A program made the position numbers and the translations under genes. Below the pieces are notes generated by a model. That model made no database searches. It was not told where the DNA came from and saw nothing but the letters and a program-made list of their open reading frames with translations. A DNA stretch of 44,054 nucleotides from Chloroflexota bacterium (GTDB lineage: Bacteria; Chloroflexota; Chloroflexia; Thermomicrobiales; UBA6265), in NCBI GenBank assembly GCA_023389575.1, contig JAEWEG010000036.1:1-44054 (forward strand). Reading direction: 5' to 3'. Positions 24,848 to 33,737 of the stretch are shown here, piece after piece; position 1 is the stretch's first letter; every line of letters starts with the position of its first letter.

Positions 24848-25783
24848 TTACCAGCGCTCGCGGTTGAGGAACTGTCCGATGGCGGTGAGGATGAGGATGA
24901 CAACGAAAAGCATGAGCGCGATGGCCATGCTGTATCCGAAGTCGCCGTAACTGACCGCGATTTCGTACATGTAGAAGGACACCGTGTAGGTGGAGTAACC
25001 GGGGCCGCCCCTGGTCATCACGAGCGGGGTGACGATGTTTTGCCCGGCGTTGATGATGGCGAGAATGAAGAGCAGCTTGAACTGCGCCATCACCATCGGC
25101 ATTTCGATGGTAAACAGGCGTCGCCAGCCGGACGCGCCGTCGAGTTCGGCGGCTTCCATGACCTCGGTCGGGATGTTTTGCAGGCCGGCGTAGAAGATGA
25201 GCATGTTGAACGCGCTGATCCAGGGGAATCCCATCATGGCCAGCGCGTAAAGGGCGGTGTCGGGACTGCCGATCCAGAAGCGGGTGAGGTGTTCGAACCC
25301 GGTCATCTCGAGGATGGTGTTGATCAGGCCGTCGCCTTCGTAGTAGTAGCGCCAGAGCAGGATGGTGACGATACCGGGCACGATGATGGGGATGACGAAG
25401 ATAGAGCGGAAAATGTACTTCGCGCGGTCGCGGGTGAGATGGAAGATGAGGGCGGCGACCACGAACGCGGGCACGATGGCGAAGAGGATATCGAAGAAAG
25501 CCAGTACCAGGTTGTTCTTGATGGCTGTTTCGAGGATGAAATCGTCCATCGCGCGGCGGAAGTTGTCGAGCCCGATCCAGGTGGGTTCGTTGAACCCGTC
25601 CCAGCGGGTGAAGCCACCGGTGAGCGCGCGATAGGCGGGATAGTAGGAGAAGTACCCGATGAAGATAAAGGTGGGGAGGATCATCAGGTAGGCCGACAGG
25701 TACCGCGACCACCGATCGCGCGTGCGGGCGGTGATGGCGTGATGCCTGGCCTCCTGGCCAGTTAGCAGCTCGTCGGATGCCAT
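24848..25783 (-). CDS. Carbohydrate ABC transporter permease (MalF/UgpA type)
   Basis: A 311-residue inner-membrane protein. A cytoplasmic N-terminus (ARTRDRWSRYLSAYLMILPTFIFIGYFSYYPAYRAL) leads into six membrane spans. The EAA motif reads EAAELDGASGWRRLFTIEMPMV. AAGAGG is found before the ATG. It forms the heterodimeric channel with the following MalG-type permease and takes substrate from the Tat-exported binding protein encoded upstream. A strong hairpin separates it from that gene. Confidence 0.93.
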   Translation of the reverse strand: MASDELLTGQEARHHAITARTRDRWSRYLSAYLMILPTFIFIGYFSYYPAYRALTGGFTRWDGFNEPTWIGLDNFRRAMDDFILETAIKNNLVLAFFDILFAIVPAFVVAALIFHLTRDRAKYIFRSIFVIPIIVPGIVTILLWRYYYEGDGLINTILEMTGFEHLTRFWIGSPDTALYALAMMGFPWISAFNMLIFYAGLQNIPTEVMEAAELDGASGWRRLFTIEMPMVMAQFKLLFILAIINAGQNIVTPLVMTRGGPGYSTYTVSFYMYEIAVSYGDFGYSMAIALMLFVVILILTAIGQFLNRERW

Positions 25784-25825
25784 GGGAACCTCTTGATTGG
25801 GAACACTGAAACTCTGGGAACGTGA

Positions 25826-25861
25826 GACCGGGAGGAGTCTCGCGATGGACCCCTCCCGGTC
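25826..25861 (-). terminator. Intercistronic hairpin after the sugar-binding protein gene
   Basis: A perfect 10-bp inverted repeat GACCGGGAGG / CCTCCCGGTC with a 16-nt loop, 25 bp after the stop of the binding-protein gene and 43 bp before the permease start. It has no U-tract, so it more likely slows exonucleases or gives partial termination, keeping binding-protein mRNA in excess. Confidence 0.6.
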
Positions 25862-25885
25862 GCTGTGATCATGTGTTGCGAGGTA

Positions 25886-27391
25886 CTAGCCGCCCATGCA
25901 GGTCGAGATATCGATGTCCGGGTTGGCCTGCTCGAATTCGGTCACGGCCCGGTCGAGTTCGGTCTGGAGCATCTGATTCACCTGGCCCTCATCCATGTTG
26001 CCGGAGAGGTAGAGACCAAAGTGCTTCTGCATGTTGGTGTTCAGCGAGGCGCTGGAGTTGCCCAGGTTGATCACGCGGAGTCCCTGGTTGGCCTGCTCGG
26101 CGAAGGTTTCCAGGCCCGGATTCGGGGTGGTGCCGGCCAGGGTCGGCGCGAACGAACCGAGTTCGTTGACGACCGATTCGACGACCTCGGGCGTCCCGAT
26201 GTAGCGGAGGAAGTCGAGGACAGCCTCGGTCTTGCCCTCTTCCTCCATCGTCTTGTTCGATTCCGGGGTGGAGACGGCGTACTGGTAGGCGGCGAACGGG
26301 CCACCGACCACGGCCGAGACATCGGTGCCGGTGGCGTACTCGATGTCGTCGGTGGTCAGGACCGGGAAGCTGAAGGCGCCGAGTTCGAACTCGATGCCGA
26401 CGGTTTCCAGATTGCGCGGAATCCAGCTGCCGCTGTACATGATCGCGGTCTTGCCGGTGGCGAAGTCAGCCTCGATGCTCTCGGCCGCGATGCCCGGGTC
26501 CTGGGCGGAGTATTCCTGGGAGCCGAGATCGGTGAAGGCTTTCCACAGCGGGAGCCAGCCGAGGAAGCGGGGATCCTCCGTGGAGAGGAACCCGGCCTTG
26601 ATGGCGGCGGCTTCGTCCTGGGGGGATTGGCCCGGGGTTCCGTCGCAGCCGGTCAGCATCTCGTAGTCACCGGAGTAGAAGTCCGACCAGAAGTGGCGCC
26701 CGAACCAGGAGAGGTAGTACTCACCGGCGAACGGGGTGATACCGGCGTCGCTGAGCGCCTGGGCGGCGGCCATGATCTCGGACCAGGTGGTTGGGGCCTC
26801 GGTGATGCCGGCCTGGTTGAAGAGATCGACGTTATAGAAGAAGGCGGTGCCGACGAAGTCGCCGTTCAATACGAAGATTTCGCCGCCGGGGGCGGTCATG
26901 TAGGCCTGGACGGTGGGATTGAGCACCTCGCTCCAGGCCGTGTTGCCTTCGACGTAAGGATTGGGCTCGGCGAAGGCCGGAACGAGGTCAACCGCGATGC
27001 CCTTGGGGAGCACGCCGTTGATCTGCGGGCCCTGGACCCAGAAGACGTCGTACAGCTCACGGCCAGAGGCCTTCACGCGAACGGTTTGAAGGTAGTCGGT
27101 GAACTCCTCGTCGATGAAACGGATGGTGATGCCTGGGTGCTCGGCCTGGTAGGCGTCGGCGGCTTCCTGGAAGGCCGTGAGCTGGTTGGCGTTGGGCAAC
27201 TGCGAGTTCGGCGTGTAGGCCTGGGCGTAAAACGTGATTTCGCCCTGCCAGCCGGAGTCCTGGGCGGTCGCCGAGCGGCCAAGGGGGCTCGCCAGGGCGG
27301 CGCCGGCGGCAACGGCGGTGCCGGTTTGCACGACCTTGCGGCGGCTGACGGCATGGGTGGCCGCGCGAGAGATGGAGTTGAAACGGGACAT
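25886..27391 (-). CDS. Carbohydrate ABC transporter substrate-binding protein (family 1)
   Basis: A 501-residue exported protein. A Tat leader (SRRKVVQTGTAVAAGAALASPLGRSATAQ, about residues 16-44) precedes the mature domain. The body has the family 1 fold: ITFYAQAYTPNSQ, LTAFQEAADAYQAEHPGITIRFI, ELYDVFWVQGPQINGVLPKG, FYNVDLFNQAGITEAPTTWSEIMAAAQAL and ATGKTAIMYSGSWIPRNLE. It lacks the lipobox cysteine, so it is either free or held by an uncleaved leader. It is the first gene of the sugar operon and delivers an oligosaccharide to the two permeases. The 436 bp upstream have a partial LacI-like site but no clear promoter. Confidence 0.93.
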   Translation of the reverse strand: MSRFNSISRAATHAVSRRKVVQTGTAVAAGAALASPLGRSATAQDSGWQGEITFYAQAYTPNSQLPNANQLTAFQEAADAYQAEHPGITIRFIDEEFTDYLQTVRVKASGRELYDVFWVQGPQINGVLPKGIAVDLVPAFAEPNPYVEGNTAWSEVLNPTVQAYMTAPGGEIFVLNGDFVGTAFFYNVDLFNQAGITEAPTTWSEIMAAAQALSDAGITPFAGEYYLSWFGRHFWSDFYSGDYEMLTGCDGTPGQSPQDEAAAIKAGFLSTEDPRFLGWLPLWKAFTDLGSQEYSAQDPGIAAESIEADFATGKTAIMYSGSWIPRNLETVGIEFELGAFSFPVLTTDDIEYATGTDVSAVVGGPFAAYQYAVSTPESNKTMEEEGKTEAVLDFLRYIGTPEVVESVVNELGSFAPTLAGTTPNPGLETFAEQANQGLRVINLGNSSASLNTNMQKHFGLYLSGNMDEGQVNQMLQTELDRAVTEFEQANPDIDISTCMGG

Positions 27392-27550
27392 GCGTTACTC
27401 CTCATGGTGTACGAAGCTGGTGACAGGTCACACATGCCCGGGTCCGGAACGGCCGCCGGTGGCGGCAAACGAGGGGCTTAGGAGGCCGACGGTGGCGTAC
27501 CCGAATCGAGCACGTTTATGCGGGAGTCGCACTACCTTGAATCGGCCGCG

Positions 27551-27571
27551 GAAAGCCCAGCGCTTGCGTTT
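27551..27571. promoter_or_regulatory. Possible LacI-family operator upstream of the sugar operon
   Basis: Minus strand AAACGCAAGCGCTGGGCTTTC contains the AAGCGCT core typical of LacI-family sugar repressors, but the right half is imperfect. It is about 160 bp before the binding-protein start and no LacI gene is in the window. Confidence 0.25.
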
Positions 27572-27653
27572 GTGTGATTAAGGCGCACTGTACCACCTGC
27601 CCCATGAGCGGGCAACGGGTTGGCCGGGCGCTCGTTCCCGACGCGCCCAGGTG

Positions 27654-27696
27654 GCGGTGAGGATGCGTTCGAGGAACCGCTGGGTGTGGGGTTGGG
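27654..27696 (-). pseudogene. Fragment matching the 3' end of an ABC ATPase gene
   Basis: Bases 27654-27686 are identical over 33 nt to 33745-33777, the end of the amino-acid ABC ATPase gene, and similarity continues a few bases. Read on the minus strand it encodes PQPHTQRFLERILTAT, against PRQPRTQRFLERILTAN in the real gene. The frame is closed upstream within 30 nt, so it is a remnant, not a gene. It lies in the gap between the sugar operon and the secreted multidomain gene. Confidence 0.55.
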
Positions 27697-27719
27697 GCCA
27701 ATTGTCCAATTATTCGTTA

Positions 27720-27748
27720 TTGACGCCGTATTCCCGTTGGGATACATT
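27720..27748 (+). promoter_or_regulatory. Promoter of the secreted multidomain gene
   Basis: TTGACG (27720-27725) and TACATT (27743-27748) with an exact 17-bp spacer, about 80 bp before the ATG at 27828. Confidence 0.6.
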
Positions 27749-27827
27749 GCGGCCGGGTCCAAAACTCATTTTGCGCACGCCAAGGGCAGGCGGTCGTGCG
27801 ACCCGTTCCGTGGGCTGGGGGAACCGT

Positions 27828-30746
27828 ATGTCTTCGCGCGTTGTTCGGAGTGTCGTCATCCTGCTGGTTGCAGCGCTCATCGTGCCCATGGTGTTGACAC
27901 AGTCAACCCTGTCGAATGCACGAGAGCTCCAAACTACTGGAACGCCTGAGGCGGGGGAGCCTTCGGGTGGACTGAATCCTGGAATAGGGGCGCGACCGTT
28001 CATCGAGGCCCATGGCATCGCATCCGGCATTCTTGGGCAGGCCAGCGTTGACGAACTGGCACCTGGCAGCCAGTTACTGTTGGAGCGCTTGACCATTCCA
28101 CCAGGCGGCGCGTTGCCGCAACACACCGCCGCGGCGACGGAAGTACTGGTGGTGAGCGCCGGAGCAGTGACGATCACGGACAGCTTCGGGTTCTCGGCGA
28201 GTACCCCAGAGGGACAGGCATTGACCTTCATGGCGGGCTCAATGTACGAGCTGACCAACACCGGCGCGGAGGAGGCGGTGGTGTTGCGGCTGGGCACGGC
28301 GGAGGGTGAGACCGGAGTTCCCGAAGCCGATGACATCATCGCGCCGTCGGGAGGGACACCGGACGCCGCGCCAATGACGGACGGGGGCGCGGATGTGCTC
28401 CTTGCCCAACCGATCGAGGAATCGCTCGACGGGCCGGTGACGCTGTTCCTGGCGAACGCGGTCTTCGCGCCGGGAGCGACCACGGGAGAACTGGCGCACG
28501 ATGGTCCGCTGGGAATGGTGGTGGAGGCTGGGGCGCTGGATGTACTAAGCCCATCCGGGTTGACCGGACAGTTGCAGGCCGGGGCGGCCGTGGTGCTGCC
28601 CGCGACCGCGCCGCTGATGGCGACGAACAATGGCGGCGCCGAAGCGGTGGTGATGTTCGCTGGGGTGTTCGCCTCGGGCGACTCGTTGCTGACCGAGATC
28701 ACGCCAACGCCGGTCCCGACCGTCGTGCCCTCGCCGACGCCGGAACCAACGGCCACCCCCATCCCGTCGCCCACGCCGGAACCATCTCCAACTCCCGAGC
28801 CGACCGCCACGCCAGAGCCCACGGCCACGATGGTTCCGACACCCCGGCCAACGCCCACGCCGGTGCCGACAACGGCGGCGGGAACGACACTCCCCGTGGG
28901 GCAGCCCTGGGTTTCGGACACCGCCACGGTCACGACGAGTGTTTCCGTGGATAGCTCGGGGGACATTCTCGTCGAGTTCAACTATCGCAATCGATCGGAC
29001 TCCCGGGCGGACTTTTCCACCGGTGCATGGACACTGCTCGTATACGATGATCTGGGGTGGACCTGGGGCACCATGCGATCAGATCAGGAACTGCCAGCGC
29101 GGATCATTGTCGAACCGGGACAAGAGGTTTCCTACACGAGAAAGTTCGAATCCCCCGAAGGCGCCAACTACGCCGCCGAGGTCTTCGTGGTGGTGCAGGG
29201 AATCGAAGGGCTGAAAGTAGGGCAGTGGGCAGTCACCTATAACCGGGGCGAACTTCTACGATCGCCACACGCGGATACCTCGATTCAGCTTGGCCAATCA
29301 CGTCACGATCTTTCAGCCATCCTGCCGGGTATCGCCGATGTCCCATCGCCGCTCACCCAGTTCAATCAGCGATGGCGTACCCTGCAGGATGTGTCGCTGG
29401 CCTATCAATCGCCTGCAACAATCGAGGAGACCTACCAGGTGAATGGCTGGGCCGGCTCGATCGTCGGCTCCTACTTCCCGGAAGGCGGCTACCAGAACGC
29501 AAATCGGAACCAGATCAACACGATTACTGTGAGCCTGCACGAGTTCGAGAGCGCGGGTGGAGCGGATGCCGCTCTGGGCTTCCTGATTCCCGAGCAGTAT
29601 GGCGACGGCTGGTCCTACGTGAGTGAGTATCCCGCCGGGGCTGGCGTGGCCACGGTGCTGGCCATCGTCGGGGAGCGAAGTAGCGACGATGACCTGGCCA
29701 GGGTGGTCGCATCGCATGACGGTATTCTGATCATCGTGACGGTTTGGAGTGTCGAAGGCGATACGATCAACGCCGCCATCAACACCACCAACCTCATACT
29801 CGGCAAGCTGGGCACGGAGGGCTTCGCTGACGCTCCAGCCGGGCTGGACTCCGCCGCGACCACCGGCTCGGTGGTCGACCTCCTCCCTTCCGTTACCGAT
29901 CTCCCGGCGGGGATGGTGGAGGACGGGCGCAGGTCGCGGACGTTGGAGGACCTGGCACAAAACTACACCGATGCCGCTGGGACAACCCAGCTTTTCACAA
30001 ACTGGGGATGGCGGGGAAACGCCGTGGTCTCGTTCACCCTCCCTTCCGGGCAGCAGGCCCGGAGTGGGGAGGTGAACGGGGTATACGTTTCCATCCACCA
30101 GTTCGGGACTCCGGAGTTTGCCCGGCAGGCGCTCGACTTCTCGTTGACGGAGCAAGCGGCCGAGACAGCCCTGCGGGAGGTGCAGGCTCGCCAATTCGGC
30201 GAGTATACGAGAGCGCTGTATGGTCCCATGGACTACGGCAACGAGATCACCCTGCTTACACAGCAGGGTGATCTGCTGATTCGGGTATCGGCGGCGATGC
30301 TCGATGGTGATCCGGCTCAGCAGGCCGGTTCCATTATGGAGTCGATCCTGGCGCGAGCCGGGAGTGGCGCCAGCGCCGCGGACACCCAGGCCGCCGCCGA
30401 TGCCTTCCCCGCTCGATTCCTCGGCGATTGGGAGGGGTGGGGTACACAGACCAATCCCGTGACGGAATGGCCCGTCACGATTTCGTTGACCGGTGGCGCG
30501 GTGGGGTCGGTGATTGGCACAACGACCTATCCGAGTCTGGACTGTGCTGGCGATTTGCATCTCCAGCGGGTGAGCGCCGATTCGATCGTGATGATCGAGC
30601 GGCTCACTCGTGGCCCCGACACTTGCGTGAATAACGGCACGCTTACGCTGACGATGCAGCCAGATGGGAGCCTGGCCTTTTCCTATGAGGGAATTAGCAG
30701 CAGTGGAAGGACTTCAACGGCATCGGCGACCTTGACGCGGCCCTGA
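27828..30746 (+). CDS. Large secreted multidomain protein (two cupin-like domains, Thr/Pro linker, duplicated domain)
   Basis: A 972-residue exported protein. Signal peptide: VVRSVVILLVAALIVPMVL. Residues 60-155 and 190-285 look like two cupin-type barrels (LLLERLTIPPGGALPQHTAA...; FAPGATTGELAHDGPLGMVVEAGALDVL). Residues 290-350 are a Thr/Pro/Glu linker. Residues 360-475 resemble an immunoglobulin-like beta domain. Two copies of another domain follow, starting DLSAILPGIADVPSPL (about 494) and DLLPSVTDLPAGMV (about 684), each with RxRTLxDxxxxY and NGW/NWGW-x-G. Residues 860-972 resemble the C-terminal beta-barrel of some actinobacterial Ser/Thr kinases (FLGDWEGWGTQ, GSVIGTTTYPSLDCAGDL). It probably acts outside the cell; its ligand is unknown. 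The start follows GGGGGAA. Confidence 0.75.
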   Translation: MSSRVVRSVVILLVAALIVPMVLTQSTLSNARELQTTGTPEAGEPSGGLNPGIGARPFIEAHGIASGILGQASVDELAPGSQLLLERLTIPPGGALPQHTAAATEVLVVSAGAVTITDSFGFSASTPEGQALTFMAGSMYELTNTGAEEAVVLRLGTAEGETGVPEADDIIAPSGGTPDAAPMTDGGADVLLAQPIEESLDGPVTLFLANAVFAPGATTGELAHDGPLGMVVEAGALDVLSPSGLTGQLQAGAAVVLPATAPLMATNNGGAEAVVMFAGVFASGDSLLTEITPTPVPTVVPSPTPEPTATPIPSPTPEPSPTPEPTATPEPTATMVPTPRPTPTPVPTTAAGTTLPVGQPWVSDTATVTTSVSVDSSGDILVEFNYRNRSDSRADFSTGAWTLLVYDDLGWTWGTMRSDQELPARIIVEPGQEVSYTRKFESPEGANYAAEVFVVVQGIEGLKVGQWAVTYNRGELLRSPHADTSIQLGQSRHDLSAILPGIADVPSPLTQFNQRWRTLQDVSLAYQSPATIEETYQVNGWAGSIVGSYFPEGGYQNANRNQINTITVSLHEFESAGGADAALGFLIPEQYGDGWSYVSEYPAGAGVATVLAIVGERSSDDDLARVVASHDGILIIVTVWSVEGDTINAAINTTNLILGKLGTEGFADAPAGLDSAATTGSVVDLLPSVTDLPAGMVEDGRRSRTLEDLAQNYTDAAGTTQLFTNWGWRGNAVVSFTLPSGQQARSGEVNGVYVSIHQFGTPEFARQALDFSLTEQAAETALREVQARQFGEYTRALYGPMDYGNEITLLTQQGDLLIRVSAAMLDGDPAQQAGSIMESILARAGSGASAADTQAAADAFPARFLGDWEGWGTQTNPVTEWPVTISLTGGAVGSVIGTTTYPSLDCAGDLHLQRVSADSIVMIERLTRGPDTCVNNGTLTLTMQPDGSLAFSYEGISSSGRTSTASATLTRP

Positions 30747-30794
30747 GACATTGATTTTCCGTGGTTGATGACAAGGAATCTGAGTGATTGCTCA

Positions 30795-30843
30795 GGACAG
30801 CCCAGCGAGCCGAAGGCGAGCGTGCCGCTGTCCCTACGAATGA
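30795..30843 (+). repeat. Intergenic hairpin repeat with CTACGAA tail
   Basis: GGACAGC / GCTGTCC arms around GCGAGCCGAAGGCGAGCG, followed by CTACGAATGA. The tail and arrangement match the hairpin at 18669. It lies between two secreted-protein genes and may also stop transcription. Confidence 0.45.
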
Positions 30844-30907
30844 ACGACTTTCGTGAGACGAGCGCGGCTCCTCCGATATTCACCATATTCTTGACTGGAG
30901 ACTTGAG

Positions 30908-31549
30908 ATGCGATTTCGACTGAGTCATTCCGTAACGTCATTCCTGGCTACGGCCCTGATGGCGTCGTTGCTGGTTGGCCCGATTTCCGCCCAGGCGGCG
31001 TCTGCTTCATCGTTCCAGACCCTGGATATCCCATCGGGGTGGGAGTGCGAGATGGCGCCGAAGGGGTTCCTGGACATTCTTGGAATCCTGAACGATGTCG
31101 AGTATGCCCAGTACTCGGACCGCATCAGCACCATTTCCCAAGCCGGCATCGCCCAGGGGAGCTCACTTAGCTCGGAGGATTATTCGGGCGTTTCATGGAC
31201 AATGCGCCAACTTGCGGCCTGCGCCAACAGCATGGATCCGCTGCGGGTACTGCCGCTCCTGAGCGACCATCTCCTGGCCACGTTGATCGCCAATGTCGAG
31301 CAGGTCGACGAGATTGGCGGCGCGCTTGAGACGCTTCCGATCTTCGCCACCGAGACGATCGATCAGGGCGGAGTCCCCGTCTTCGGATTTTCAGGCGCCT
31401 GGTACGATGAGCGAACGACCAAGCGAATCTGGGCGGTCATCGAGGTTCCTGTGACCTCGGCGGACGTCGAATCGCCAAATTTCCTCGTCTCATTCATCTT
31501 CGACGAGTACATGTGGATCATCGACAGCATCTGGACAATCGAATCGTAG
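30908..31549 (+). CDS. Secreted protein of unknown function
   Basis: A 213-residue protein with a clear Sec signal peptide (SFLATALMASLLVGPISAQAAS). The mature part (SSFQTLDIPSGWECEMAPKGFLDILGILND ... WTMRQLAACANSMDPLRVLPLLSDHLLATLIANV ... FGFSGAWYDERTTKRIWAVIEVPV ... IFDEYMWIIDSIWTIES) resembles in outline an NTF2-like beta sheet at its end, but I do not recognise the family. It ends 19 bp before the MMPL transporter gene on the same strand, so the two are probably co-expressed and may work together at the envelope. Confidence 0.7.
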   Translation: MRFRLSHSVTSFLATALMASLLVGPISAQAASASSFQTLDIPSGWECEMAPKGFLDILGILNDVEYAQYSDRISTISQAGIAQGSSLSSEDYSGVSWTMRQLAACANSMDPLRVLPLLSDHLLATLIANVEQVDEIGGALETLPIFATETIDQGGVPVFGFSGAWYDERTTKRIWAVIEVPVTSADVESPNFLVSFIFDEYMWIIDSIWTIES

Positions 31550-31568
31550 GCGGTTCGGACGGAGACAG

Positions 31569-33728
31569 GTGGCCGGGGACGGCGTCGCGGAATCCATGGT
31601 GAACCGTCGCCCGCCGCACATGCTCGAACGCCTGGATCGATTCTGCGGGGTTCACTCAGGGCTCGTGCTTGCCGTCTGGTTGGCGGCGGTGCTGGCTGCT
31701 GGTTGGGTCTGGTGGTCTGACCGGGATGACCTTTCCTCCGCCATCAGCCCGGAGAGTGCTTCCACCAGTGAGCTTTTCCGGGCCTGGGTAAACGCCCCTC
31801 CCAACCCGGGAGATCGGCATATCGTTTGCGCCAGTAGCCACGAATCCGCAACGTCCCAGGCAATGGACGAGCGCTGGCTGGACCTGAACGCCGCCAGCGC
31901 GGTGGCGCTCAGCGAATACACCGGCCGATGTTACACGGCGAAGTGGAATCCCCAAGGCGTGGCCGGGCCGCTCGCCCCGGGTACTCCTGTCGTGGGCGAG
32001 CCTGAGGTGGTCGACACGCCCTCCAGTTCCCAACCGTTCCCATCGTTTCCTCCATCAATCGTGGAGGCGTGGCGGGCGGGAAGCGAAAGCGCGATGTCGC
32101 TAACCGGCATTGGGGATGGCGTGCATGCCGATATCCTGCGGGCCGAGCGAACCGCGCTTCCGTTCATCGTGCTGATCCTCGTTGTCATGATCCGCAATCC
32201 GATCCTGGCGCTATTGCCTCTGCTGAACGGGTTGATCGTCAGCGTGGTGGCGACAGGGGTGTTGATACGCATCGCCGGTACCTTGGACATCTCGGTTCAT
32301 GTCCTGAGCATCGTCACCATGTTCGGCCTGGCGCTCGGTATCGACTACTCACTCCTTCGAATTATGCGGGGAAGGCGGGCACCGGCCTCGAGTGTCGAAG
32401 CCTCCGCTTCAGGACGGGATGGAGCCAGAACGAGCGGCACGATCGTCGTGGCTGGAGTCGCGGTGTTTGGCGCCAGCCTCGGTTTGCTGGCCGTACCAAT
32501 GGGGATTTTTCGCGATGTCGCTCTGGGGCTCGCCATTGTTGTCACGGTGGCGGTCGCCGCCGCGATCACCCTGGTACCGGCGTTGATGCGGATCCCGCCG
32601 AACTGGAGCATCGACCTGTGCCGGGTTGCCAATTGGAGAGGGCACGCATCGCCTGCCAGGCGACCACGCTGGTGGGGTGATCGATCCTGGGCGTGGCCGG
32701 TCTGCCTGCTCGCGGGTCTGGCGCTGGCGAGTCTGGTTGGCCTGGGCTGGCAAGCAACGGCATTGCGAACCGCGATCACCGTGGTCGTTCCGCAAGTCGA
32801 GGGACAGGAGGACACAGGAGATCCCTACGACGCCTACATGGAGGGATCGTTGATCGAAGTTCGGTTGTCATCCGTGGATATGGTGATCGCTGGATCGCGA
32901 TCCGATCCGACGCTGGAGCACCTGCTGGAGTTCATCGGGACCGATGTGGATTTCGCGCCGGTTGTCCTGGTCGATTCCTTTCCAGAGGATGATGTCCATG
33001 TTCTCCGGGCGATCGTGGTTCGGCCAGCTGATTCCGATGTGTCGTCCGAGGCGGTCAAGCGCCTTCGCGGGGCCGTGGATGGCATTCAAGAGGACGATGT
33101 CGAGGCCATTGTGTTGCTGGGCGGACCGCTGGCGACCTATGACCACGTCATACATGCCATCGAGGAGCGGCAGATCGTTGCCGGGTTACTTTCGTTGGTG
33201 ATTGCTGGCGGCCTGATGACGATCCTGGTCCGGAGGAATCTGGTCTCCCTGCTTGCGACGTTCGGCAGCCTGCTGTCCTTTTGCGCGGCGGTCGGCATCC
33301 TGGTCGTGGTGGTGCAGGGAGGATTCGCAGCCGCCGCGCTTGGTGTCGAGCAGGCCCCGTACATCGAGTCGTGGGTGCCGATCGTGCTGTTTTGCGTGCT
33401 GCTGGGGATGGGTATCGACTACCACATGTTTCTCGTTGGTAGTGTCCTGGACGCGATGGCGGATGGACACACGACCATGCAGGCCATTGCCCATGGTTAC
33501 CGGACCGTGGGGCCGGTGGTCATCGTGGCCGCGATTACCATGGCCACGGTCTTTGGCGGTTTCGTTCGCGCGGAAATGGTCGCGATTCAGCAACTCGGCA
33601 TCGGGCTGGCGAGCGGCATTCTCCTGGACGCGCTGCTTGTGCGGCTGCTGATCGTTCCGGCGATCGCGATCCTGGCGGGCCGTGTGTCCCTCCGGAGAGC
33701 GGTGGCGTCACCTCCGGCCGCGCGGTGA
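31569..33728 (+). CDS. MMPL/RND-family membrane transporter
   Basis: A 719-residue membrane protein with the MMPL layout: one span (LVLAVWLAAVLAAGWVW), an extracellular domain, a five-span block, then the same pattern again. The paired signature helices are FGLALGIDYSLLRIMRGRR and LLGMGIDYHMFLVGSVLDAM, with the proton-relay GIDY. MMPL proteins use the proton gradient to export lipids, or confer drug resistance; the cargo here is unknown. The start is GTG with GGAG 5 nt upstream. The gene follows a secreted-protein gene by 19 bp and converges on the amino-acid ABC operon, with 9 bp between the stops. Confidence 0.88.
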   Translation: MAGDGVAESMVNRRPPHMLERLDRFCGVHSGLVLAVWLAAVLAAGWVWWSDRDDLSSAISPESASTSELFRAWVNAPPNPGDRHIVCASSHESATSQAMDERWLDLNAASAVALSEYTGRCYTAKWNPQGVAGPLAPGTPVVGEPEVVDTPSSSQPFPSFPPSIVEAWRAGSESAMSLTGIGDGVHADILRAERTALPFIVLILVVMIRNPILALLPLLNGLIVSVVATGVLIRIAGTLDISVHVLSIVTMFGLALGIDYSLLRIMRGRRAPASSVEASASGRDGARTSGTIVVAGVAVFGASLGLLAVPMGIFRDVALGLAIVVTVAVAAAITLVPALMRIPPNWSIDLCRVANWRGHASPARRPRWWGDRSWAWPVCLLAGLALASLVGLGWQATALRTAITVVVPQVEGQEDTGDPYDAYMEGSLIEVRLSSVDMVIAGSRSDPTLEHLLEFIGTDVDFAPVVLVDSFPEDDVHVLRAIVVRPADSDVSSEAVKRLRGAVDGIQEDDVEAIVLLGGPLATYDHVIHAIEERQIVAGLLSLVIAGGLMTILVRRNLVSLLATFGSLLSFCAAVGILVVVVQGGFAAAALGVEQAPYIESWVPIVLFCVLLGMGIDYHMFLVGSVLDAMADGHTTMQAIAHGYRTVGPVVIVAAITMATVFGGFVRAEMVAIQQLGIGLASGILLDALLVRLLIVPAIAILAGRVSLRRAVASPPAAR

Positions 33729-33737
33729 ACGGGCTGC

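Noticed and set aside
28700..28880. A tandem DNA repeat (CCGACGCC-like units)
   Set aside because: It encodes the Thr/Pro/Glu linker of the secreted protein and the period is irregular; this is protein-level low complexity, not a DNA repeat element.
29130..29160. A tRNA T-arm-like string (GTTCGAATCC)
   Set aside because: It lies in frame within the secreted-protein gene and has no acceptor or anticodon stem around it. No tRNA was found elsewhere in the window.
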